From: Micromonospora zamorensis
GTDB taxonomy: Bacteria; Actinomycetota; Actinomycetes; Mycobacteriales; Micromonosporaceae
Length of the DNA: 64,000 bases
NCBI RefSeq assembly: GCF_900090275.1
Contig: NZ_LT607755.1
Span: forward strand, 5,890,001-5,954,000
Direction: 5' to 3'
Shown here: positions 8,538-16,288 of the stretch, piece by piece
Layout of the letters: every line of letters begins with the position of its first letter
Numbering within the stretch: the stretch's first letter is position 1
The notes under the pieces: model-generated
The model's database searches: none
Told to the model about the DNA's origin: nothing
Seen by the model: only the letters and a program-made list of their open reading frames with translations
Made by a program: the position numbers and the translations under genes

Positions 8538-9431
8538 TCACTTCGTCCGGACCGGAAGGCCGGCCGGGCCCGCGCCCTTCAGCGAGGCGGTCACCGTACG
8601 GTCGCTGAGCCACAGGTAGCAGCGGACGCCCCGGTCACCGACCCGCCAACGCCCCGCACCCGGCGGACGGACCACCACGCCGCTGCGGAAGCTCAGGTCG
8701 GCGTCGTCCGGCACGCCCACGTACCGGCCGAGGACGCTGCGACAGCCGTCGTACAGCGGGGACCAGTCGCTGTCCCTGGTCGGGTACGCCGTGTCCGGCG
8801 CGCGCCACACCCCGACGAACTCGGCGTCGTGCTGCTTGCCGCACTCCACCGGCGCCAGGGTCTGCACCCGGCTGGCGGTGCGGCCGGTCTGCTGGCAACC
8901 CAGCCGCAGCCCCGAGGCCCCCTTCAACGTGTCCCGCAGGCTGCCCGACCGGACGACCACGGTGGGCGCCGCCTCCACGGTGGTCAGCTCCGTCAGATCG
9001 CACCGGAACCAGCGGGAGCCAGCCGCCCAGCCCGGCCCGGAGGGCAACGCCACGGACAGCCGGAGCCGACCAACCCGCCATTCGTCGCCCACGTAACCGG
9101 TCGCGCGGGTGTCGCACTCGGCGAACGCGCCCCGCAGCTCGGCCGAGCCACCTGCCGGGGCACTCGCCCGCTCGACGGGGAACGCCCCCACGTGCACGGT
9201 CTCCACCCGGTGCGGGCCGGCGCAGTCCACCGGCTCATAGGCAGCGAGGGTGACCACGTCGGTGAAATCGGCGGCCTGACACACACCGGCGGCCGGGGTG
9301 AACGCCGCCGGTGGCGGCAGGGCCGCCCAGTCGTCGGTCAGATCACCATCCAGGCCGCCGGAGCCGGCACAGCCGACCAGCAACGTTGCCGTCACGGCAG
9401 CGGCGAACAGGGTCGTCATGGCACTGCGCAT
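8538..9431 (-). CDS. Septum-formation-family lipoprotein
   Basis: 297 aa secreted lipoprotein: signal peptide with lipobox LLVGC (Cys about residue 21). The mature part has cysteine-rich duplicated modules (CQAADF, EPVDCAGPHRVETVHVG, then APVECGKQHDAEFVGVW), the pattern of the actinobacterial Septum_form family. Each module has conserved Cys and His-type motifs. Role in envelope or division is family inference only. GGGAGG lies 7 nt before the ATG at 9429-9431. It sits between nadB and panD on the same strand. Confidence 0.75.
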   Translation of the reverse strand: MRSAMTTLFAAAVTATLLVGCAGSGGLDGDLTDDWAALPPPAAFTPAAGVCQAADFTDVVTLAAYEPVDCAGPHRVETVHVGAFPVERASAPAGGSAELRGAFAECDTRATGYVGDEWRVGRLRLSVALPSGPGWAAGSRWFRCDLTELTTVEAAPTVVVRSGSLRDTLKGASGLRLGCQQTGRTASRVQTLAPVECGKQHDAEFVGVWRAPDTAYPTRDSDWSPLYDGCRSVLGRYVGVPDDADLSFRSGVVVRPPGAGRWRVGDRGVRCYLWLSDRTVTASLKGAGPAGLPVRTK

Positions 9432-9529
9432 ATAGCGGCCTCCCCCAGCCACCCGCCGGCTTACGCCAGCGCGCCCAGGGTAACCGCAAATGACCTTCTG
9501 GTGACAGAGCGGAATCGGGCCGCTCGGAG

Positions 9530-9958
9530 TCAGACGGCGGACACCGCCAACGGGCTGGGCACCGGGTCACCGGCCATGCCGGGTGCCACGCCGGCCGGGT
9601 CCGCACCCAACTCGATCACCCGGTTGTCGGCGTCCACGTGCACCACCCGTGGCCGGTACGACCGGGCCTCGGCGTCGTCCATCTGCCCGTACGAGATCAG
9701 GATGACCAGGTCACCGGGGTGCACCAGGTGCGCGGCCGCACCGTTGATGCCGATCACGCCGCTACCCCGCTCGCCCGGGATCACGTACGTCTCCAGTCGG
9801 GCACCGTTGGTGATGTCCACGATCGCCACCTGCTCGCCGGGGAGCAGGTCGGCGGCGTCGAGCAGATCCTCGTCCACCGTCACGGAACCGACGTAGTGCA
9901 GGTCGGCCTGGGTCACGGTGGCTCGGTGGATCTTCGACTTGAGCATGGTCCGGAACAT
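9530..9958 (-). CDS. panD: Aspartate 1-decarboxylase proenzyme
   Basis: Makes beta-alanine for pantothenate. 142 aa. The pyruvoyl-generating cleavage site is the Gly-Ser in [13 protein letters not shown] (about residues 21-33). [29 protein letters not shown] is the conserved core. The C-terminal tail ([14 protein letters not shown]...) is characteristic of actinobacterial PanD. It lies 41 bp downstream of panC and is probably cotranscribed with it. Confidence 0.96.
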   Translation of the reverse strand: MFRTMLKSKIHRATVTQADLHYVGSVTVDEDLLDAADLLPGEQVAIVDITNGARLETYVIPGERGSGVIGINGAAAHLVHPGDLVILISYGQMDDAEARSYRPRVVHVDADNRVIELGADPAGVAPGMAGDPVPSPLAVSAV

Positions 9959-9999
9959 CGGGGTGGCCTTTCGCGGATTGGTGGAGGGTGGCGGCCGGG

Positions 10000-10848
10000 T
10001 CAGGGACGCGGGGCGAGGCGGATGGCCGCGTTGTCGATCAACCGGGTGGCGCCCACCCAGGCGGCGATCACCAGCCGGGCCGGCCCGGAAACCGGCCCCG
10101 GCTCCAGCTCTGGGTCGGTGAGCACCAGGTAGTCGAGGCGGGCGCCGGGCGTACCGGCTCCGAACGCGGCGTGCGCGGCGGTCAGCACCGCCCCCGCGTC
10201 GCGGCCGTCGTCGGCGGCCCGCGCACCGGCCCGCAGCGCGGCGGACAGGCTCAGCGCTGCGGCCCGCTCCGACTCGCTCAGGTAGCGGTTGCGGCTCGAC
10301 AACGCCAACCCGTCCGACTCCCGGACGGTCGGCACGCCGACCACCTCGACCGGCACGTCCAGGTCCCGGGTCATCCGCCGGACCAGGGTCAGTTGCTGGT
10401 AGTCCTTCTCGCCGAAGAACGCCAGGTCCGGCCGGGTGAGCTGGAGCAGCTTCAACACCACGGTGAGTACGCCGTGGAAGAAGCCGGGACGACTCGCGCC
10501 CTCCAGCTCCGCGCCGAGCGGGCCCGGGTCGAGGCGTACGCGGGGCTGGCCGTCCGGATACATGTCGGCGACCGACGGGGCGAAGACCAGGTCGGCGCCC
10601 GCCCGGCGGCACACCTCCAGGTCCGCGTCGAGGGTGCGCGGGTAGCGGTCGAAGTCCTCGTTCGGCCCGAACTGCAACGGGTTCACGAAGATCGTCACCA
10701 GCACGTGGTCGGCCTGTTCCCGGGCCGCGCGCAGCAACGTCTCGTGCCCGGAGTGCAGCGCGCCCATGGTCATCACCACCCCGACCGTGCCCTTCAGCGC
10801 GGCCCGAGCCTCGGCCAACTCGGCGCGCGTGTGTACGAGTTGCGTCAT
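10000..10848 (-). CDS. panC: Pantothenate synthetase
   Basis: Ligates pantoate and beta-alanine with ATP. 282 aa, nucleotidyltransferase fold. The HIGH-type motif is [15 protein letters not shown] (about 28-42). [30 protein letters not shown] and [12 protein letters not shown] are further family motifs. The ATG at 10846-10848 is preceded by GAGGTG 5 nt upstream, and that SD lies inside a 54-bp repeat. The ATG overlaps the stop of a 20-codon repeat-encoded mini-ORF. Confidence 0.96.
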   Translation of the reverse strand: MTQLVHTRAELAEARAALKGTVGVVMTMGALHSGHETLLRAAREQADHVLVTIFVNPLQFGPNEDFDRYPRTLDADLEVCRRAGADLVFAPSVADMYPDGQPRVRLDPGPLGAELEGASRPGFFHGVLTVVLKLLQLTRPDLAFFGEKDYQQLTLVRRMTRDLDVPVEVVGVPTVRESDGLALSSRNRYLSESERAAALSLSAALRAGARAADDGRDAGAVLTAAHAAFGAGTPGARLDYLVLTDPELEPGPVSGPARLVIAAWVGATRLIDNAAIRLAPRP

Positions 10849-10907
10849 CGCTGCACCTCGGTTCGCGACTGCGGGGCTCGCAAGATCGGCTCACTCCTCG
10901 CGCTCAC
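10845..10907 (-). CDS. Repeat-encoded 20-aa mini-ORF, second unit (candidate)
   Basis: Starts GTG at 10905-10907, reads [20 protein letters not shown], and stops TGA at 10845-10847, overlapping the panC ATG as ATGA. Its start overlaps the stop of the first unit as GTGA. All but the last two residues equal the first unit. It may act only as a coupling leader rather than make a useful peptide; translation is unproven. Confidence 0.35.
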   Translation of the reverse strand: MSARSEPILRAPQSRTEVQR

Positions 10908-10966
10908 AGCCACACCTCGGTTCGCGACTGCGGGGCTCGCAAGATCGGCTCACTCCTCGCGCTCAC
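10854..10966 (-). repeat. Two identical 54-bp tandem units (59-bp period) between DUF2520 and panC
   Basis: Copies at 10854-10907 and 10913-10966 are identical over 54 bp, with 5 bp between them. On the minus strand each runs from GTGAGCGCGAGGAGTGAG to CGCGAACCGAGGTG. Related, shorter copies lie at 40467-40555. The unit supplies both a GTG start and, at its far end, the GAGGTG that serves panC. Confidence 0.9.
10904..10966 (-). CDS. Repeat-encoded 20-aa mini-ORF, first unit (candidate)
   Basis: Starts GTG at 10964-10966, overlapping the DUF2520 stop (GTGA), and reads [20 protein letters not shown]. It stops at 10904-10906, overlapping the next unit's GTG. The spacing is exactly what translational coupling would need. 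No RBS is needed if ribosomes re-initiate from the upstream gene. Confidence 0.35.
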   Translation of the reverse strand: MSARSEPILRAPQSRTEVWL

Positions 10967-11937
10967 GCGGCCACCTCCCTACCGTTGTCGGCCAGCACGC
11001 CGAGCAGCGACTGCGCGTCCACCGGCTGGAGCCGGCCGGCGGCGATCGCCCGGTCGGCGGTACGTCGGGCCAACGCCAGGTACGCGGGGACGGATTCCGG
11101 CGCGGTGGAGGCCAACCGGGCCAGGTGCCGCGCAACGGTGCCCGCGTCGCCCCGGGAGACCGGGCCGGTCAGGGCGTCGTCGCCGAGCCGCAGGGCGTTC
11201 TCCAGGGCGGCGCGCAGCAGCGGGGCCAGCACCTTCTCCGGCCGGTCCACCCCGGCGTCGCGCAGCCGGTCGGCCGCCTCGTTCACCAGGGTCACCAGGT
11301 GGTTCGCGCCGTGGGCCAGCGCGGCGTGGTACAGCGGGCGGTCCGACTCGGCCACCCACTCGGGCACGCCGCCCAGGTCGGCGACCAGCCGGGCGGCCAG
11401 TGGACGCAGCTCGGCCGGGGCGGTCACCCCGTACGAGATGCCGGCCAGCCGGGTCAGGTCGTCCGGCGTACCGGTGAAGGTCATCGCGGGGTGCAGGGCC
11501 AGCGGCCGGGCACCGACCTCGGCGGCCGGCGCCAGCACGGCGAGGCCGTGCGCGCCGGAGGTGTGCGCGACCACCTGGCCGGGGCGCAGCGCGCCCCGGT
11601 CGGCGAGGTCGGCCACCACACCGGCCAGGGCATCGTCGGGCACCGCGATCAGCAGCAGGTCGGCGGCGGCGTGGGCCACGGCGGCGACCGGGCGGCGCGG
11701 CACCTCGGGCAGCAGCAGCGCCAACCGGGCGCGGCTGGCGCTGGAGCCGCCGGCGACGGCGACCACCCGATGCCCGGCGGCGGTGAGTGCGGCGCCCAGC
11801 ACGGCTCCGACGCGGCCGGCACCGATGACACCGACGGTCAGCAGACGGGGGGCGGCAGGGGCGCCGGGAACGGCGCGATCCCGCGATGCGGCGGGCCCGT
11901 GCGGGGCTGCCGGACGCGGACGCAGCGGTGCGCTCAT
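10963..11937 (-). CDS. Rossmann-like and DUF2520 domain protein
   Basis: 324 aa NAD(P)-binding oxidoreductase-like protein. The Rossmann motif LTVGVIGAGRVGAVLGAALTAAGH is at about 33-56; the C-terminal all-helical DUF2520 domain contains LYHAALAHGANHLVTLVNEA. In actinobacteria this family sits next to panC (Rv3603c). A role in pantothenate supply, perhaps reducing ketopantoate, is inferred from this linkage and not shown. The start ATG at 11935-11937 has only a distant GAGGA. A 40-residue upstream extension lacks family similarity and was excluded. Confidence 0.85.
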   Translation of the reverse strand: MSAPLRPRPAAPHGPAASRDRAVPGAPAAPRLLTVGVIGAGRVGAVLGAALTAAGHRVVAVAGGSSASRARLALLLPEVPRRPVAAVAHAAADLLLIAVPDDALAGVVADLADRGALRPGQVVAHTSGAHGLAVLAPAAEVGARPLALHPAMTFTGTPDDLTRLAGISYGVTAPAELRPLAARLVADLGGVPEWVAESDRPLYHAALAHGANHLVTLVNEAADRLRDAGVDRPEKVLAPLLRAALENALRLGDDALTGPVSRGDAGTVARHLARLASTAPESVPAYLALARRTADRAIAAGRLQPVDAQSLLGVLADNGREVAA

Positions 11938-12190
11938 GGCGATGATCCAGTCCTCGAGAAGGGGTACCGGTCGATCGCAAGTATGCGCCCGCCCCGCCGA
12001 ACCAGGACAAGCATGTGTGAAAACCTTCACCAGCGAAACAAGGGTCCCCCGCCGACCCATCCGATTGCACAGGAGACCCCTACTAACAGGCGGAATGCCA
12101 CCGTTTGGGGCCTCCGGGGTGTTCGGTCCATGTCGTAACCACTGACCGTAGGGTCGGCACCGTGACGCAGGCTGAACCAGAGGTGATCTG

Positions 12191-13345
12191 ATGCCGATCC
12201 GGTGGCGGGACGCGATGAGCCGAGCCCTCTACGGTCCGAACGGCTTTTTCGTCGCCGGCACCGGACCGGCCGACCACTTCCGGACCAGCGTGCACACCTC
12301 CCCCGCCTTCGCCACGGCGCTGCTGCGGCTGATCTACGACGTCGACGCTGGTCTCGGCCACCCGTCCCGGCTCGATGTGGTCGACGTGGGGGCTGGGCGC
12401 GGGGAACTGCTCCGCACTCTGCTGCTGACTGTGGGAGACGCCGCCGGGCCCGCGGTGGGGGTTTCCGGGGAGCCCACCCGCTCCGGGCGGTCAGGCTTGA
12501 TCCCTGCGCGGGCGGGCTCCCCGGAAACCCTGACTCCCACGGCCTCCGCCCGTTCCTTACGGGACGAGCCGTCGTCCGGCACGGCTCGACCGTCGCTTGC
12601 GGAACGCGTGCGCTTCACAGCGGTCGAGTACGCGAGCCGCCCGGAGAACCTGCCCGAAGAGATCGCCTGGACCTCTGAGATCCCCGCCGAGATCAACGGG
12701 GTGTTGCTGGCAACCGAGTGGTTGGACAACGTCCCACTCGACGTGGCGGTGCACACCGCCGACGGCTGGCGGTACGTGCTGGTTGACCCCGAGAGCGGCG
12801 TGGAAGAGATCGGCGAGCGGGTGAGCCCCGCCGATCTCGACTGGCTCAGCAAGTGGTGGCCCACGGGCCCAAGCGAGTCGGGTTTCCGCGCAGAAATCGG
12901 CCGCAGCAGAGATGAAGCGTGGGCCAACGCGGTACGACAGATCAGCCGAGGGCTCGCGGTGGCCGTGGACTACGGGCACCTGAGCGGCGACCGGCCTGTC
13001 GACGGGACGTTGACCGGGTATCGGGGTGGGCGGCAGGTGCCTCCGGTGCCGGACGGGTCGAGTGATGTGACAGCGCACGTGGCCATGGACTCGGTCGCCT
13101 CCGCTGGTTCTGAGGTCGCCCGGTGCGCGTACTCCCTGGTCCTCCAGCGGGAGGCGCTGCGGGCGCTCGGGGCCGACGGCGGCCGACCGCCGCTCAGCCT
13201 GGCCGGCACCGACCCGGCGGGGTATGTGCGGGCGTTGGCGGTGGCGTCGGCGGTGGCCGAGCTGACCGATCCGGCCGGGCTCGGCGGGCACTGGTGGCTG
13301 CGCCAACCGGTCGGCATCCCGCACGAGCCGGCCGTGGCACGATGA
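12191..13345 (+). CDS. MidA/NDUFAF7-like protein arginine methyltransferase
   Basis: 384 aa. Motif [17 protein letters not shown] (about 63-78), the family motif [11 protein letters not shown] (about 174-184), [15 protein letters not shown] and [11 protein letters not shown] identify the MidA/NDUFAF7 family. Human NDUFAF7 dimethylates an Arg of the complex I subunit NDUFS2; the gene here overlaps a NuoD (NDUFS2) homologue by 4 nt, so NuoD2 is the obvious substrate. About 45 residues between motif I and [13 protein letters not shown] are atypical and come from palindromic DNA, including a TTA codon. AGAGGTG precedes the ATG. Confidence 0.8.
   Translation: MPIRWRDAMSRALYGPNGFFVAGTGPADHFRTSVHTSPAFATALLRLIYDVDAGLGHPSRLDVVDVGAGRGELLRTLLLTVGDAAGPAVGVSGEPTRSGRSGLIPARAGSPETLTPTASARSLRDEPSSGTARPSLAERVRFTAVEYASRPENLPEEIAWTSEIPAEINGVLLATEWLDNVPLDVAVHTADGWRYVLVDPESGVEEIGERVSPADLDWLSKWWPTGPSESGFRAEIGRSRDEAWANAVRQISRGLAVAVDYGHLSGDRPVDGTLTGYRGGRQVPPVPDGSSDVTAHVAMDSVASAGSEVARCAYSLVLQREALRALGADGGRPPLSLAGTDPAGYVRALAVASAVAELTDPAGLGGHWWLRQPVGIPHEPAVAR
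12459..12587 (+). repeat. Run of three palindromes inserted in frame in the methyltransferase gene
   Basis: Arms at 12459-12481 and 12508-12530 pair 22 of 23 bases around a 26-nt loop. CCCGT/ACGGG (12549-12563) and GAGCCGT/ACGGCTC (12566-12587) are perfect smaller hairpins. The segment keeps the reading frame and includes a TTA codon at 12557-12559 (Leu123). It looks like an element that invaded the gene. Confidence 0.7.
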
Positions 13346-14529
13346 CGGGCATGACCACCGACGCCGGGGACCTTCGCGAACTGACCGTCGGCACCGGGGC
13401 CGGGCTGGTCGCCGGCACCGGCGACCAGCAGCTCGGCACCGACATGGTGTTGAACATCGGCCCGCAGCACCCGTCCACGCACGGCGTGTTGCGGCTGAAG
13501 CTGGTGCTCGACGGCGAGCGGGTGGTCGCCTGCGAACCGATCATCGGTTACATGCACCGGGGCGCTGAGAAGCTGTTCGAGGTGCGTGACTACCGGCAGA
13601 TCATCGTGCTGGCCAACCGGCACGACTGGCTCTCGGCGTTCTCCAACGAGCTGGGTGTGGTGCTCGCTGTGGAACGCCTGATGGGCATGGAGGTGCCGGA
13701 GCGGGCCACCTGGCTGCGGATGGCCCTCGCGGAGCTGAACCGGGTGCTCAACCACCTGATGTTCCTCGGTTCGTACCCTTTGGAGATCGGGGCGATCACG
13801 CCGATCTTCTACGCCTTCCGGGAGCGGGAGACGATCCAGGCGGTGATGGAGGAGGTCTCCGGCGGCCGGATCCACTACATGTTCAACCGGGTGGGCGGCC
13901 TCAAGGAAGAGGTGCCGTACGGCTGGACCGGTCGGGCCCGCGCGGCGATCGGTGAGGTACGTCGGCGGCTGCCCGACCTGGACCACCTGATCCGGCGCAA
14001 CGAGATCTTCCTGGCCCGGACGGTGGGTGTGGGCGTGCTGTCCGCCGCCGACGCCGCCGCGTTCGGGGCGTCCGGGCCGGTGGCCCGCGCCTCCGGGCTC
14101 GACCTGGACCTGCGCCGCGACGACCCCTACCTGGCGTACGACGAGTTGGACGTGCCGGTGGTCACCCGCACCGCCGGCGACTGCCACGCTCGCTTCGAGG
14201 TGCTGCTGGACCAGGTGTACGCGTCGCTTGACCTAGCCGAGCAGTGCCTGAACCGGGTTGACCAGCTGACCGGGCCGATCAACACCCGGCTACCGAAGGT
14301 GCTCAAGGCGCCGGAGGGGCACACGTACGCCTGGACGGAGAACCCGCTCGGCATCAATGGCTACTACCTGGTGTCCCGGGGTGAGAAGACGCCGTGGCGG
14401 TTGAAGTTGCGCACCGCCTCGTACGCGAACGTGCAGGCGCTGGCGACCCTGCTCCCCGGCTGCCTGGTGCCGGATCTGATCGCGATCCTCGGCTCGATGT
14501 TCTTCGTGGTCGGCGACATCGACAAGTGA
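13342..14529 (+). CDS. nuoD: Stand-alone NuoD2-type complex I 49-kDa subunit
   Basis: 395 aa, homologous to the quinone-site subunit of NADH dehydrogenase and to [NiFe] hydrogenase large subunits. The conserved [13 protein letters not shown] (40-52) and [10 protein letters not shown] (71-80) are clear; Arg73 is the equivalent of the NDUFS2 Arg methylated by NDUFAF7. Trp96 in NRHDWLSAF replaces the quinone-binding Tyr of classical NuoD. The end VVGDIDK is standard. No other nuo genes are nearby. The ATG at 13342 overlaps the methyltransferase stop (ATGA); ATG 13351 is an alternative. Confidence 0.9.
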   Translation: MTGMTTDAGDLRELTVGTGAGLVAGTGDQQLGTDMVLNIGPQHPSTHGVLRLKLVLDGERVVACEPIIGYMHRGAEKLFEVRDYRQIIVLANRHDWLSAFSNELGVVLAVERLMGMEVPERATWLRMALAELNRVLNHLMFLGSYPLEIGAITPIFYAFRERETIQAVMEEVSGGRIHYMFNRVGGLKEEVPYGWTGRARAAIGEVRRRLPDLDHLIRRNEIFLARTVGVGVLSAADAAAFGASGPVARASGLDLDLRRDDPYLAYDELDVPVVTRTAGDCHARFEVLLDQVYASLDLAEQCLNRVDQLTGPINTRLPKVLKAPEGHTYAWTENPLGINGYYLVSRGEKTPWRLKLRTASYANVQALATLLPGCLVPDLIAILGSMFFVVGDIDK

Positions 14530-14548
14530 GCCGGGCGGCCTGACCGGG

Positions 14549-16180
14549 TCAGCGCCAGCGGTCGCCGGGCGGGGTGCCACCGGCACGCGGTACGTCGTCC
14601 TGCGGCGGGTAGCCGTAGCGCTCGTCGACCCGGCGTCGACCGGCCCGTTCCGGGGCGGGTTCGGCCTGGTGGCCGCGCTGGCGCGGTGGACGCCACTCGT
14701 CCGGCACCGGGACGCCACCCGTCGGCAGCGCTGGCCGGTCCGTCGGCTCGGCCCGGTGGTACGACTCGCGCTCCTCGTGCCGGCGCGGCTCGTCATAGCG
14801 GTGCGCATCCTCGTGCCGGCGCGGCTCGTCATAGCGGTGCGCATCCTCGTGCCGGCGCGGCTCCTCGTGCCGGCGCGGCTCGTCATAGCGGAGCGGCTCC
14901 TCGTAGCGGCGCGGCTCCTCGTGATGACGCGGCTCGTCGTAACGGCGCGGCTCCTCGTGCCGGCGCGGCTCGTCATGGCGGCGCGGTTCCTCGTGGCGGA
15001 CCTCGGCCCAGCGGTCGGCCACCCGGTATTCGGTGCCGGTGGCGTCGGCGTGCACCTCGGCCCGGCGCTCGCCGACCCGCAGCTCACGGCCGTTCTCGTC
15101 GTCGCGGACGGCGGCCCACCGGTCGCCGGCCCGCAACTGCGACCAGTACTCGCCGGTGTCGTCGGCTCGCAGAGGTGGCCCGGGCTGCGGTGCGGCACCC
15201 GCCCGGTCGCGCTGCTCGGACCAGCCACGATCGTCCGGGTCGTCCCAGGAGGGCGCGTCGGGCCTCTCCGGTGTGCGGTGCGACCGCGCCGCCGGGCTGG
15301 GCTCGTCGGGCTGGGCGTACGCGTCGCGCGGATCGGTCCACTCCTGCGCTGGCGGGGTCCACTGGCCCGCGTATCCACCGCCGTAGCGCCCAGCCGGCTC
15401 GGCCGGCCCGCCATCCACCACCGTGTGCCTGGTGGTGACGTGCACGGTTTCGGTGTGCCGGACCACGCCCGGCCGGTGCCCCGGTTCGGGGCGGTCGTGC
15501 TCCCGGGGGCGGGCTGAGCCGTACGCGGCGGCGGCCGGCCGTTCCGCGCCGTACATCCCGGAGGCGGCCGGCGGCGTGGCGGCCTCCCGTGGGTACGCCG
15601 GCTCGTCGTCCTGCCTGTGCTCGGAGCGAGCCCGCCGGGGCGCGTCGGCCGGGCCCGCGACCCGCGCGCGGCCCGCAGACGCGTCACCCGGTGCCTGGAC
15701 CCGGCTGCGGGCCACCGGCACGTCGTCCACGGGTGGCTCGACGGCTGGCACCCGCGCCCGCCCGGCGCCGGCCGGCTCGGCGGCGGGGGCGGCGCCGGCG
15801 AGGGCGGCACCGCTGGCGTCGAGACGGCGGCGGACCGCGACGATCCCCTCCTGGGCCCGTTGCGCCTGGTCGAGTGCCTGGTTGCCGCGTTGCGCGGCGG
15901 CCACGATCTCGGCGCGCAACTCCCGGCGGAGTTCCTCGATCTCGTCCAGCAGCTCGTCGGCTCGTGCCGAGGCGCCCTCCGCGTCGGGACGCAACGCGAT
16001 GGAGAGACCGATCAGCACCACCGCGAGGATCGCGAGCACCGCGGCGAAGCGCAGCGGGCCGTTGCCGTCGGCGACCAGCAGGATCAGCGCCGCCACCGGC
16101 GCCAGAGCGACGCCCGCCCAGAAGAGCATGGTCAACAGCGGCGGTTGACGTCGGGCTTCAGAGGTGGCCGGGGCTGGCAT
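14549..16180 (-). CDS. Two-TM membrane protein with coiled coil and long Arg/Glu/Pro repeat tail
   Basis: 543 aa. Two membrane segments (about 17-37 and 46-63) are followed by a coiled coil (DELLDEIEELRRELRAEI...) and then a very long low-complexity region. Around 340-395 three degenerate 18-residue units repeat (LRAGDRWAAVRDDENG, LRVGERRAEVHADATG, YRVADRWAEVRHEEP). Then come about 13 hexapeptides of the RRHEEP/RRYDEP type. Its place upstream of the DUF3180 block and its composition resemble M. tuberculosis Rv3604c (DUF6779-type). Function unknown. Convergent with nuoD2, 20 bp apart. Confidence 0.7.
   Translation of the reverse strand: MPAPATSEARRQPPLLTMLFWAGVALAPVAALILLVADGNGPLRFAAVLAILAVVLIGLSIALRPDAEGASARADELLDEIEELRRELRAEIVAAAQRGNQALDQAQRAQEGIVAVRRRLDASGAALAGAAPAAEPAGAGRARVPAVEPPVDDVPVARSRVQAPGDASAGRARVAGPADAPRRARSEHRQDDEPAYPREAATPPAASGMYGAERPAAAAYGSARPREHDRPEPGHRPGVVRHTETVHVTTRHTVVDGGPAEPAGRYGGGYAGQWTPPAQEWTDPRDAYAQPDEPSPAARSHRTPERPDAPSWDDPDDRGWSEQRDRAGAAPQPGPPLRADDTGEYWSQLRAGDRWAAVRDDENGRELRVGERRAEVHADATGTEYRVADRWAEVRHEEPRRHDEPRRHEEPRRYDEPRHHEEPRRYEEPLRYDEPRRHEEPRRHEDAHRYDEPRRHEDAHRYDEPRRHEERESYHRAEPTDRPALPTGGVPVPDEWRPPRQRGHQAEPAPERAGRRRVDERYGYPPQDDVPRAGGTPPGDRWR
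14771..14998 (-). repeat. 18-bp tandem repeat coding R-R-H/Y-E/D-E-P hexapeptides
   Basis: 228 bp encode 76 residues in about 13 consecutive six-residue units (RRHDEP, RRHEEP, RRYDEP, RHHEEP, RRYEEP, LRYDEP and so on), including a duplicated pair RRHEDA-HRYDEP. The regular 18-bp period suggests replication-slippage expansion and likely strain-to-strain length variation. Confidence 0.85.
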
Positions 16181-16236
16181 GGATGTGCAGCCTACCGAGG
16201 AGATTCGCCGGAGGGAACGGGGTCCCCGGACGCGCG

Positions 16237-16268
16237 GACGCCCCCGCCCGGGTCGGGGCGGGGGCGTC
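16237..16268 (-). terminator. Strong hairpin after the osmoprotectant-binding protein gene
   Basis: GACGCCCCCGCCC (16237-16249) pairs perfectly with 16256-16268 around a 6-nt loop, 20 bp past the stop of the substrate-binding protein on the minus strand. Confidence 0.75.
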
Positions 16269-16288
16269 CTCAGCGCCTGGGGGAGAGG

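Noticed and set aside
12020..12190. Small RNA or extra gene before the methyltransferase
   Set aside because: No convincing hairpin-terminated transcript or ORF with SD; only ordinary promoter-like sequence between divergent genes.
14771..14998. CRISPR array
   Set aside because: The repeats are contiguous 18-bp coding units without spacers. No cas genes are present.
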